6,695 nucleotides of DNA from an uncultured Lachnospiraceae bacterium (GCA_958402795.1 CATXUX010000067.1:1-6695); one strand, 5' to 3'; positions 1-5,481 are shown, counted from the first letter of the stretch. Numbers and translations are program-made. The notes: generated by a model not told the origin, from the letters alone.

Positions 1-235
1 CCACATGACCTGCTTCAATTTCTTCCAGAAGGGCGTTAAAGCCGGGACGATTGAAGTTCGTACCGCTGTACCCATCGTCCGAAAAATGCCGGATATTTCT
101 CATGCCATGCTGACGGGCATATTCTTCAAGGTACATTTTCTGATTCTGGATACTGTTGGATTCTCCGACCTGTTCATCATCTCTGGACAGTCGCTCATAC
201 AACGCTGTGATTTTGATTTCTTCTTTCTTTGCCAC
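1..235 (-). CDS. Large serine recombinase, N-terminal part (runs off the left edge)
   Basis: Site-specific DNA recombinase of the large serine (TnpX/TndX-like) family, which cuts and rejoins DNA to excise and insert a mobile element. Seen here are the first 78 residues. The catalytic motif YERLSRDD places the nucleophile at Ser17, followed by GESNSIQNQ and DDGYSGTNFNRPGF, all characteristic of the resolvase domain. The start is a GTG at 235-233, supported by a ribosome binding site (GGGAGG, 244-249) eight bases upstream; there is no in-frame ATG at the N-terminus. The rest of the resolvase domain, the recombinase domain and the zinc-ribbon region lie outside the window. The gene reads away from the broken virD4 gene. 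This fits a nested mobile element whose recombinase gene lies at its end and reads inward, as known for Tn4451 tnpX. Family assignment is firm; the element's identity is unknown. Confidence 0.9.
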   Translation of the reverse strand, partial: MAKKEEIKITALYERLSRDDEQVGESNSIQNQKMYLEEYARQHGMRNIRHFSDDGYSGTNFNRPGFNALLEEIEAGHV

Positions 236-310
236 GGTTTTAACCTCCCTTCATTATGTACTTTTATCTCGTGTGACGCACCCTTTCTCTATCCTCTCCA
301 AGTATAGCCC
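236..310. other. Probable end of the inserted element and junction with virD4
   Basis: The similarity of virD4 to its family ends at the DPKG motif (codons at 318-307). From there to the recombinase start at 235 nothing looks like VirD4, and the virD4 frame closes after five unrelated codons. I infer that the element boundary lies close to 299-310. Large serine recombinases join DNA at a two-base core (GA or GG) and leave no long target duplication. GG and GA dinucleotides occur on the minus strand here, but the exact core cannot be fixed from one side. A CCCTTT hexamer occurs at both 281-286 and 308-313. Confidence 0.55.
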
Positions 311-849
311 TTTGGATCGGTGACTACAAAGGAAGTCGGATACTCTTTGGAGTTACACTGTAGGAGATTGGGCTTAATCCAGAATCTGGTCTTACCGGAA
401 CCGGAACCACCTACAATTAAGACGTTCTTATTGCGGGCATTCTTCGGATTATCAGGCCGGTTCGACAGCATCAGTCGTTCCGTTTTTGTCAGGATAATAT
501 TGTCCTCAAACTTCGGAGCCATGAACGGTTCAATGTCTTTGGCTGTTCCCCATCGCGCCGACCCGTACTCCATATTGTGGCGATACTTCTTAGCATTTTT
601 TCCTTTCAGATAAACTGCCAGCCGGACACATCCTCCGGCAAACAGCCCGACCAGAAAATCGGAAGGGTAGAAGCTGGGCATCGGATTGGCAAAAGCCTGA
701 CCGACTGTGGAGAAGAACGCCAACAATTTTGCGGAAATATCCGTTCCTTCTGCCAGACGCCATGCTTCTCCCAGATTGGTAGCAAGCAATCCAAGAATCA
801 GATACGGGATATTCAGAATTACCAGGCGTTTGATTTCTTTCTTACTCAT
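289..849 (-). pseudogene. virD4: VirD4/TraG-like type IV coupling protein, truncated by an insertion
   Basis: N-terminal part of the coupling ATPase that links the relaxase-DNA complex to the type IV secretion channel at the inner face of the membrane. The open frame gives 186 residues. Two hydrophobic membrane segments (about 9-26 and 64-81) are followed by the YGSARWGT motif (95-102) typical of the family, Walker A GGSGSGKT (147-154) and the conserved VVTDPKG (175-181). Family members are usually about 600 residues, so most of the motor domain, including Walker B, is missing. After DPKG the reading frame runs into YTWRG and a stop, and a serine recombinase gene starts 54 bases beyond. The start at 849 has an AGGAG site nine bases upstream and overlaps the pcfB stop by four bases. 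The missing part probably lies at the far end of the inserted element, left of the window. The fragment is unlikely to work as a coupling protein. Confidence 0.85.
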
Positions 850-1334
850 AAATCACGCTCCTGTTTCTTCTGCCGTACCTTCGCGGGCATGGAAGCCACC
901 AACTGCTTCAGTTTGTTCAGCTGCTTGAGTACACTCGGTTTCTTTTGCTTTTGCAGCAGAGACGCAGAGTATTCCTTAAACGCAGCCGTCATGGCGTCTC
1001 CGTCCCTGGCTTTGAAAAATACCAGATACCGGGGCGGCGCCTGGGACGGATCTTTCGTAATGGCATAATCAATGCCATACTTGTCCAGAAACCTCTTAAA
1101 GCCTTTGATGTCCGTTTTCTCAATCTCAATATTGGTGGCACCCTGATTTTGCCCTAACAGCTGATCAATGGTCTGCTCACCTACAGGCTTTTCGTTTTCA
1201 GCAGCCAGCTTATTTGCTTTTACATTGCGTCGATGCTGCATATATTTCCGAAACGCCGCAAGCAGCGCCCGACCACTCAGCTTTGTTGTGCTGATCGCCA
1301 GATTCAGTGTCCTGTTTTCTACTTCCTCCTGCAA
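846..1334 (-). CDS. pcfB: PcfB-like protein (DUF3801)
   Basis: Conjugation accessory protein of the PcfB/DUF3801 family. In enterococcal plasmid pCF10 PcfB works with the coupling protein PcfC at the membrane. The 162-residue protein has the family pattern: a helical N-terminus (residues 10-40), a central part with GFKRFLDKYGIDYAI (about 78-92), then YLVFFKARDGDAM and a lysine-rich tail. The start is a TTG at 1334-1332; it is chosen because a perfect AAGGAGG (1342-1348) sits seven bases upstream and no ATG or GTG in frame is as well placed. The stop overlaps the virD4 start by four bases (ATGA), so the two are probably translationally coupled. The order pcfB-virD4 is conserved in Firmicute ICEs, which supports both calls. 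Confidence 0.85.
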   Translation of the reverse strand: MQEEVENRTLNLAISTTKLSGRALLAAFRKYMQHRRNVKANKLAAENEKPVGEQTIDQLLGQNQGATNIEIEKTDIKGFKRFLDKYGIDYAITKDPSQAPPRYLVFFKARDGDAMTAAFKEYSASLLQKQKKPSVLKQLNKLKQLVASMPAKVRQKKQERDL

Positions 1335-1350
1335 TAGACCACCTCCTTAA

Positions 1351-1368
1351 CCCGAACACGAAATCGGG
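1351..1368 (-). promoter_or_regulatory. Small hairpin just before the pcfB ribosome binding site
   Basis: CCCGA (1351-1355) pairs with TCGGG (1364-1368) around an eight-base loop. It ends only two bases before the AAGGAGG of pcfB. It could influence ribosome access, but the stem has only five pairs, so the role is a guess. Confidence 0.3.
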
Positions 1369-1378
1369 GAAAATGAAA

Positions 1379-1416
1379 GATGCCGGATCAGGTAGAAAAA
1401 CTACCGTTCCGGCATC
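1379..1416 (-). terminator. Strong hairpin after the DUF5720-like gene, weak terminator or attenuator
   Basis: A perfect nine-base stem, GATGCCGGA (1379-1387) with TCCGGCATC (1408-1416), encloses an inner five-pair stem GGTAG/CTACC around AAAAA. It begins inside the stop codon of the upstream gene. In minus-strand direction it is followed by TTTCATTTT, an interrupted T-tract, so termination would be partial. It separates the replication genes from the pcfB-virD4 pair and may lower expression of the latter. Confidence 0.55.
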
Positions 1417-1726
1417 AACGAATCTGTTCTTTTTTATCGTAATGCAGGTGTCCCTGCACTACACGGGCATGGCTTAAAATCTTGATGTGACCTTTTTCCT
1501 GATTTTCGAGGGATTTTCGATACCCTTCATCCGTTAAAAACAAACGGGTTCGCTCACCTTGCCATCCAACAGGAGAATCTTTTGTCAGAACATCAAAGAT
1601 AATCATATGGCGGGTATCGTCAGCAAAGCGCTCCAGTGCCATATACTCATGTCCGTGATACTCCTTTGCGCCAGCTTTCAGACGCATTTCCTCCATCAGT
1701 TCACCAATGGTTTTTCCGTTACTCAT
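1415..1726 (-). CDS. Small DUF5720-like conjugative element protein
   Basis: Unknown function. The 103-residue protein has the pattern ALERFADDTRHMIIFDVL (about 28-45), then SPVGWQGERTRLFLTDEGY and ILSHARVVQGHLHY near the C-terminus. I recognise this as resembling the DUF5720 family of small proteins found in Firmicute conjugative transposons; the family name is from memory. No membrane segment or signal peptide is visible. The start is set at the ATG 1726-1724, six bases after GGAAGGAG (1733-1740). The other in-frame ATG at 1732 directly abuts that ribosome binding site and is unlikely. The gene overlaps the end of the methyltransferase gene by eight bases, so the two are in one operon. A hairpin begins in its stop codon. 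Confidence 0.75.
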   Translation of the reverse strand: MSNGKTIGELMEEMRLKAGAKEYHGHEYMALERFADDTRHMIIFDVLTKDSPVGWQGERTRLFLTDEGYRKSLENQEKGHIKILSHARVVQGHLHYDKKEQIR

Positions 1727-2279
1727 GTGCATCTCCTTCCGATTGCGTCAGCGTAATGCTGCAATCCACCTCATTTCCCCAGACATCCCAGCCGGGAGAC
1801 GTTTCCCTTGCGAATAACTCAATGCGCGGTACATCGCCCACCAGCGAAATTGCCAGATCACGAACAATATCCGGCTTTTTGCTGTGCCGCTCTCTGGGAC
1901 TGATAATCAGTTGAGAAATACCGGCGCATTGACGTTTTGGTTTCCCTCTGACTGCCAGCAAACATATCTCAGCATTACTGCGTGTCCACCAGCCAAGGCC
2001 GAGAAAAAAGCCGTTTCCGGATGGATTTGTCTTTACCCATACAAAGCCGACTGTCTTGTACTGGAAGCCCCACGCTTCAATCAGCCGAAGGGCTTCCGGG
2101 AGCTTTGGAAAGGTTGCCCACAGAAGCAATACACAATTATCTGCCGCAATTTCTGCAACGGGAAGCTGATATAGTTCCTCATCTGACATTGTAGCGTAAT
2201 GATTGATTGCGGCTCCCTGTACCTTGCCGCTGCGGTAACGCCAGGGCGGATCGACATAAATCAGCTCATATTTCTTCAT
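1719..2279 (-). CDS. MT-A70 family adenine-N6 DNA methyltransferase
   Basis: Probable S-adenosylmethionine-dependent methyltransferase acting on adenine N6 of DNA. The 186-residue protein has the catalytic DPPW motif at 10-13, LLLWAT at 51-56, the GWWTRSNAEICLLAVRG block (96-112) typical of the MT-A70 family, and the conserved HSKKP at 132-136. The length is normal for the bacterial and phage members of the family. The recognition site cannot be predicted. No restriction endonuclease gene is present, so it is an orphan methyltransferase, most likely protecting the element from host restriction or marking its DNA. Its ATG (2279-2277) overlaps the upstream stop by four bases, and no good ribosome binding site precedes it, so its translation probably depends on coupling. 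Confidence 0.88.
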   Translation of the reverse strand: MKKYELIYVDPPWRYRSGKVQGAAINHYATMSDEELYQLPVAEIAADNCVLLLWATFPKLPEALRLIEAWGFQYKTVGFVWVKTNPSGNGFFLGLGWWTRSNAEICLLAVRGKPKRQCAGISQLIISPRERHSKKPDIVRDLAISLVGDVPRIELFARETSPGWDVWGNEVDCSITLTQSEGDAHE

Positions 2280-2764
2280 ACATCACCATTCAGCAGAAGC
2301 GCCGGAAAGTCCTGCCCGTCGGCACAAAGAATTACCGTGCGGTGAGCGACCATGCGCTGTACATCGTAAATGTCCTCTGCAGTCACAGAAACGTCCTCAC
2401 CGTCACCGTCCACATCATAGAAGATAGCAGGGCCGACCAGATATTTCCGACCATCCAGCACCAGAACCTGCCGTTCATCATAGCTCATAAGCAAATCACA
2501 GTCCGGAGCCTGAATCACGGAATCGTCTGTGCCGAAACATTTCAGCACATCAAAACATTCGGTGACGTCCTTCACCTGGATACCTTTCCCTGGAAGCGCA
2601 GCAACCATCAGAATGTAATCGCTGTCTGTTGAACTGCTGTGCAGATCGGTGGCTTTCAGGCAGTGCCGGATTCCATCCAACATTTCTCCGATACCTGCCA
2701 CCAGCAAGTCCACATCTACGTCCGCAGCATTGGCTTTACAATTCATTTCATTTTTGTTAAGCAT
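2276..2764 (-). CDS. Unknown acidic protein of the ICE operon
   Basis: I do not recognise this 162-residue protein. It is clearly acidic, with Asp/Glu-rich stretches such as ADVDVDLLVAG (about 14-24) and FYDVDGDGEDVSV (about 114-126). It has an RQVLVLDGRKYLVGPAIF segment and an ending HRTVILCADGQDFPALLL that look like beta strands. No membrane segment, signal peptide or known catalytic motif is visible. The gene is probably real: its ATG at 2764 has AAAGGAG (2772-2778) seven bases upstream, it lies 12 bp after parB, and it overlaps the methyltransferase start by four bases. The position between ParB and a DNA methyltransferase suggests a role in element maintenance or defence evasion, but that is only context. 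Confidence 0.8.
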   Translation of the reverse strand: MLNKNEMNCKANAADVDVDLLVAGIGEMLDGIRHCLKATDLHSSSTDSDYILMVAALPGKGIQVKDVTECFDVLKCFGTDDSVIQAPDCDLLMSYDERQVLVLDGRKYLVGPAIFYDVDGDGEDVSVTAEDIYDVQRMVAHRTVILCADGQDFPALLLNGDV

Positions 2765-2776
2765 ATTTGTTCTCCT

Positions 2777-3649
2777 TTACCTTGACTGATCCCGCTGTCT
2801 CTTTTTCTGCCATTGTTCCAACAGCCGGATAATCGTATCTTGCATTTGCTTTGGAGTATAAGAGCGTGGAAAATACTTGCGGAGTACATCATTCTTGAGC
2901 GTGACCGTATCCAATTCGCTCTTTTTCTCTTCATTCATAATCGTGTTCATAGCTTCCTGGGTACATATACCTGCCTGACTGAGCTTTTTAATCCGCTGTG
3001 CCTGAGACAGCGATGGAGTGGACTGTCCGTAATCCATAGCTTCCAGGAAACCTTGCTGTTCCTCTTTTTTCAGAAAAGATAATTCCACCGCCGGGTTGAA
3101 TGCAATTTCTTTACGATCCACCATATCCAGAAGCTCCGGGATCAGATTGGTCAAATTGATAAATCGCTGAACCTGACGGGCGCTTTCACCGGTTTGCTCA
3201 GCAATAATCTCTCTGGACTCTTTTCCCTGAAAATCCCGGCCAACTTGGCCGGAATTTTCCTTAGACGGTCTTCCAGCCCTTCTAGCCATCGCATCCATCT
3301 TCATTTTGTAGGCGAAAGCACGCTCACTGGGGAGAAGCGTTTCCCTTTGAAGATTGGAGTCCACCATGGCAATGGTTGCGGTATCATCATCCATCTGCCG
3401 GACAATCACTGGCATGGTTTCAAGTCCGGCAAGTTCCGAAGCCCTCATACGCCTATGACCTGCCACTAATTCATATCCGCCCTCCGGACGGGGGCGGGCA
3501 AGTGCTGGAGCCAACACGCCAAATTGTGCCACGCTTTCTACTGTGCGTTGCATGGCTTCATCATCCACCACCCGGAAAGGGTGATTTTTGAACGGGTGTA
3601 ATTCAGAGAGCGGAATCTCCTGAATCCGTTCAGACTTTTTTACAGGCAT
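2777..3649 (-). CDS. parB: ParB family partition protein
   Basis: DNA-binding partition or nucleoid-organisation protein of the ParB/Spo0J family, 290 residues. The N-terminal domain (about 8-105) carries ELVAGHRRMRASE (60-72), the GHRR box used by ParB proteins for CTP binding, and DSNLQRE (97-103), the second conserved box. A helix-turn-helix follows (about 145-167, SREIIAEQTGESARQVQRF). The C-terminal part is helical and basic at its end (QKKRQRDQSR). The start at ATG 3649-3647 has AGAGGG eight bases upstream. No parA ATPase gene lies beside it, so it is an orphan ParB in this window; it may regulate transcription or use a host ATPase. A perfect 14-bp palindrome lies 20 bp upstream of the start and could be its binding site. 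Confidence 0.9.
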   Translation of the reverse strand: MPVKKSERIQEIPLSELHPFKNHPFRVVDDEAMQRTVESVAQFGVLAPALARPRPEGGYELVAGHRRMRASELAGLETMPVIVRQMDDDTATIAMVDSNLQRETLLPSERAFAYKMKMDAMARRAGRPSKENSGQVGRDFQGKESREIIAEQTGESARQVQRFINLTNLIPELLDMVDRKEIAFNPAVELSFLKKEEQQGFLEAMDYGQSTPSLSQAQRIKKLSQAGICTQEAMNTIMNEEKKSELDTVTLKNDVLRKYFPRSYTPKQMQDTIIRLLEQWQKKRQRDQSR

Positions 3650-3669
3650 TCATAAAACCCTCTCTTTCC

Positions 3670-3683
3670 CGGCTGTACAGCCG
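3670..3683. promoter_or_regulatory. Perfect 14-bp palindrome before parB, candidate ParB site or operator
   Basis: CGGCTGTACAGCCG is an exact palindrome in the 42-bp gap between the dnaC-like gene and parB. A 14-bp dyad is the right size for a protein operator or a parS-like site, though the sequence is not the classical chromosomal parS. In minus-strand direction it is not followed by T residues, so it is not a terminator of this operon. On the plus strand it is followed by TTTTT, but no plus-strand gene ends here. Confidence 0.5.
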
Positions 3684-3691
3684 TTTTTCTA

Positions 3692-4522
3692 TTATGAGAA
3701 CAGCACCTCTTTGACCAGTTCCTGCTTTGATTTTCCAATCGTAGTTCGCCGGTCATGCCCCGGAACGTGTACCGGCGTACACATCTCCAGTACCCGGCTG
3801 TAAATTCTGGCGTGTGCCACATCTTCAGGATTACGGAGCTGGCTGATCGTCAGGTTTGTTGTGATAATCAATGGAAGCCCTGTCTTATAGCGTTCATCAA
3901 TAACAGCGTAAACCTGTTCCAACGCATACTCGGTATTCCGCTCAATTCCAAGATCATCAATAATCAGCAGAGAGAAGCGGTTGAAAGAAGCAATATAGCG
4001 ATACCGCTCATCCGAATACATGGCACCCATCTGGTTTAGGATTTTGGAAAAATTGGTCATCAGGACGGGAACACCTTTTTCCAACAATGCATTAGCAATA
4101 CAAGCGGCCAGGAATGATTTTCCTGTTCCAACATCGCCCCAAAGCAAAAGGCCAAGGTTTTCTGCCTTGACTTTCTTCCAATTTTCCGTATACCGTTTCG
4201 CCATCTGGATGCTGGGAGTATCTGTCGCTGACGCAAATGTCCAATCCTGAAGATGTCTCTCCTGAATACCTGCCGCTTTCAGACGGCGAACGTAGAGCAG
4301 CTGTTCTTCCTCCTTCATGCGCTGTTCCTGCCGTTCCCGTTCTTCCTTCTGGCATTTACAGATACAGGGCATGAGCCGTTCTTTGCCCTCAAATGTGATC
4401 CGACATTGAACCGGCGTATGACATTTCCCACAATAGAGGAGTCCATCTTCGCCGAGATACTGCTGCGGCCCAGGTTCTTTCTGAACCTGAATACGATCCA
4501 GAAAATCGTACATTGTATTCAT
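3692..4522 (-). CDS. DnaC/IstB-like ATPase, probable helicase loader
   Basis: AAA+ ATPase of the DnaC/DnaI type, expected to load the replicative helicase at the element's origin. The 276-residue protein begins with a cysteine cluster, CGKC (31-34) and CICKC (53-57), probably a zinc-binding module as in DnaI-like loaders. A charged coiled-coil-like stretch follows (58-75), then Walker A GDVGTGKS (129-136), Walker B LLIIDDLG (185-192), sensor TTN (220-222) and an arginine-finger region RIYSR (238-242). Length is normal. The ATG at 4522 overlaps the stop of the upstream initiator gene by four bases and has GGAGG ten bases upstream. IstB transposition helpers share the ATPase core, but no IstA transposase is nearby and the initiator partner favours the replication role. 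Confidence 0.88.
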   Translation of the reverse strand: MNTMYDFLDRIQVQKEPGPQQYLGEDGLLYCGKCHTPVQCRITFEGKERLMPCICKCQKEERERQEQRMKEEEQLLYVRRLKAAGIQERHLQDWTFASATDTPSIQMAKRYTENWKKVKAENLGLLLWGDVGTGKSFLAACIANALLEKGVPVLMTNFSKILNQMGAMYSDERYRYIASFNRFSLLIIDDLGIERNTEYALEQVYAVIDERYKTGLPLIITTNLTISQLRNPEDVAHARIYSRVLEMCTPVHVPGHDRRTTIGKSKQELVKEVLFS

Positions 4523-5223
4523 AAACTTTCTCCCTCCTTGTACCGGTAGTTATCATGGCTGTAGGCGGGCAGTTTGGACTGTTTGGAATCCCGTCTTGCC
4601 CAACTGCGGATGGTAGCTAAATGATTTTTATAGTGCCTTCCGCTGGAAGCCATATATTCCGACAATCGTTCAATGCGGCTCTGATAGTCTGCTGGAAACT
4701 CAGTTTGGAGTTTTTGCAATTCTTCGTCCGAAAGAAGTACATTCTGATACATTCCGTACCGATGACGAGAGGGTTGTGATACTGTTTTTGCCTTCTCATC
4801 CGTACTTAATTGTTCTTTACTTGATCCTTCTTTACTTCTTTGTGCGGGAGTTATCGTATCCGGCGGAACCGTATTCGGGCTTACCGTATCCGGCTTTTCC
4901 GTACACGGTGAATCCATACACGGCTGTACTCTCGGCTTTTCAAAAATCACATACTCTGTCTGTCCCAAGCGACCATTCGGTTGACGAAGCTGATGGCGTT
5001 CCAGATAGCCATGTGTTTCCAGCTCTTTCAGCGCGGTGAGAATACCGTCTACACCTTCCAAAGAGATTGCCGCAAGTCCTCTCACAGAGTAGTGCCATGT
5101 ATCCGGCAGGCTGAGAAGCATGGAGAGAAGCCCCTTTGCTTTCAGACTCAGTGTCTGATCCCTCAGATGGTAGTTACACATGGTTGTGTAATTGGCGTTT
5201 TTCTCTACCCGGAAAACTGCCAT
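4519..5223 (-). CDS. Winged-helix replication initiator / replisome organiser
   Basis: DNA-binding replication protein of the kind that precedes DnaC-like loaders in clostridial ICEs and phages. The 234-residue protein starts MAVFRVEKNANYT. A winged helix follows (about 18-95), with LSLKAKGLLSMLLSLP (25-40) and a recognition-helix region GVDGILTALKELETHGYLER (57-76). A low-complexity linker (101-125) holds five pentapeptide repeats. The C-terminal domain has YGMYQNVLLSDEELQKL and a YMASSGRHYKNHLATIRSWA stretch, a pattern common to such replication proteins. The start is taken at ATG 5223-5221, eight bases after AAGGAGG (5232-5238). A GTG at 5232 overlaps that site and is rejected. Its product and the overlapping dnaC-like gene would form the origin-opening and helicase-loading pair. 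Confidence 0.82.
   Translation of the reverse strand: MAVFRVEKNANYTTMCNYHLRDQTLSLKAKGLLSMLLSLPDTWHYSVRGLAAISLEGVDGILTALKELETHGYLERHQLRQPNGRLGQTEYVIFEKPRVQPCMDSPCTEKPDTVSPNTVPPDTITPAQRSKEGSSKEQLSTDEKAKTVSQPSRHRYGMYQNVLLSDEELQKLQTEFPADYQSRIERLSEYMASSGRHYKNHLATIRSWARRDSKQSKLPAYSHDNYRYKEGESL
4849..4923 (-). repeat. Five tandem 15-bp repeats inside the replication gene (iteron-like)
   Basis: Five contiguous 15-base units read on the minus strand with the pattern CCGnnTACGG plus five variable bases (unit limits 4909-4923, 4894-4908, 4879-4893, 4864-4878, 4849-4863). The first has ATGG and the last ACGA in place of ACGG. They encode PCMDS, PCTEK, PDTVS, PNTVP and PDTIT. The proline is always CCG and the threonine always ACG, so conservation is at DNA level as well as protein level. 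Each unit carries a CCG...CGG mini-dyad in three of five cases. Such spacing is typical of initiator-binding iterons; recent duplication of a linker is the alternative. Confidence 0.7.
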
Positions 5224-5236
5224 CTCAACCACCTCC

Positions 5237-5272
5237 TTACGGCGCTGTACTCGTTAGCAACATATTTTTCAC
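5237..5272 (-). CDS. Possible 11-residue leader peptide before the replication gene
   Basis: A short frame GTG...TAA encodes MKNMLLTSTAP. A perfect AAGGAGG (5282-5288) sits nine bases before the GTG, an arrangement with no other obvious use. Its TAA stop overlaps the AAGGAGG of the replication gene (5232-5238), so a ribosome finishing here could restart at 5223. This suggests translational coupling or control of initiator synthesis. The peptide itself is not one I know. Confidence 0.5.
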   Translation of the reverse strand: MKNMLLTSTAP

Positions 5273-5273
5273 T

Positions 5274-5417
5274 TCACACAACCTCCTTGCATTGCTTACT
5301 TTTTGCTTCTGCCAGTAACGGCAGAAACAAAAAAAGAGCGGTTACCCGCCAGCCAGGATTTCTCCTGACGGCAGATAACCGCTCTATGTTCAATACTATT
5401 CTTTTCTGATCTGGCAT
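5274..5417 (-). CDS. Possible 47-residue leader ORF spanning the terminator
   Basis: An ATG at 5417-5415 opens a 47-codon frame beginning MPDQKRIVLNIERL and ending in TGA at 5274, one base before the GTG of the 11-codon ORF. It reads through the terminator stem and its T-tract (giving ALFLFLPLL). GGAGG lies only two bases before the ATG, which is tighter than ideal. If translated, the ribosome would melt the terminator and allow read-through into the replication operon. The protein resembles nothing I know, and the frame could be chance. Confidence 0.3.
   Translation of the reverse strand: MPDQKRIVLNIERLSAVRRNPGWRVTALFLFLPLLAEAKSKQCKEVV
5300..5333 (-). promoter_or_regulatory. Second leader hairpin, overlapping the terminator's T-tract
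   Basis: TTCTGCC (5307-5313) pairs with GGCAGAA (5320-5326) around a six-base loop. After one mismatch TTTTTG (5300-5305) pairs with CAAAAA (5328-5333). Its strand shares bases with the T-tract of the neighbouring terminator, and its GGCAG/CTGCC motif also occurs in the terminator stem. Alternative pairings are therefore possible. Confidence 0.5.
5329..5385 (-). terminator. Rho-independent terminator upstream of the replication operon
   Basis: A perfect ten-base stem AGAGCGGTTA/TAACCGCTCT (5335-5344 and 5376-5385) encloses an inner imperfect stem with CAGGA-GAAA-TCCTG at its tip. On the minus strand it is followed by seven T (5335-5329). It lies between a -10 box (5451-5456) and the replication gene, so it is either the end of an upstream unit or, more interestingly, an attenuator inside the operon's leader. 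Confidence 0.8.
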
Positions 5418-5450
5418 TTCCTCCGTTACGCTGCCAGCGGCGCAGATTGC

Positions 5451-5456
5451 ATTATA
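5451..5456 (-). promoter_or_regulatory. Candidate -10 box for the replication operon
   Basis: A perfect TATAAT on the minus strand sits in an AT-rich stretch (5451-5470). The only good -35 match, TTGACC at 5480-5485, is 23 bases away, too far for a standard promoter, so an activator or a weak -35 would be needed. Transcription would begin near 5444 and pass through the leader hairpins. Confidence 0.4.
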
Positions 5457-5481
5457 TAATTAAAATTCTCTTTGTTTCGGG

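Noticed and set aside
5..307. Plus-strand open frame of 100 codons at the left edge
   Set aside because: It is the complement of the serine recombinase start and the element end; it has no ribosome binding site and no recognisable protein.
577..1068. Plus-strand open frame of 163 codons
   Set aside because: It overlaps virD4 and pcfB on the other strand. Both of those have clear families and ribosome binding sites, while this frame has neither.
2207..2632. Plus-strand open frame of 141 codons
   Set aside because: It is antisense to the methyltransferase start and the acidic protein gene, which are coupled by a four-base overlap; its product is not recognisable.
3670..3690. Palindrome plus TTTTT before parB as a terminator
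   Set aside because: The T-run is on the plus strand, where no gene ends; on the minus strand, in which the operon is read, purines follow the stem.
3692..4522. IstB transposition helper of an IS21 element
   Set aside because: No IstA transposase or IS ends are visible, and the gene overlaps a replication initiator, which fits a DnaC-like loader.
4849..4923. The tandem 15-bp repeats as a CRISPR array
   Set aside because: Units are contiguous with no spacers, far too short, and in frame with a protein.
5230..5232. GTG as the start of the replication gene
   Set aside because: It overlaps the AAGGAGG itself; the ATG at 5223 is eight bases downstream of it and gives the family's usual N-terminus.
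4981..5409. Plus-strand open frame of 142 codons over the replication gene start and leader
   Set aside because: It crosses the strong minus-strand ribosome binding sites and the terminator stem, and the winged-helix protein opposite is clearly real.
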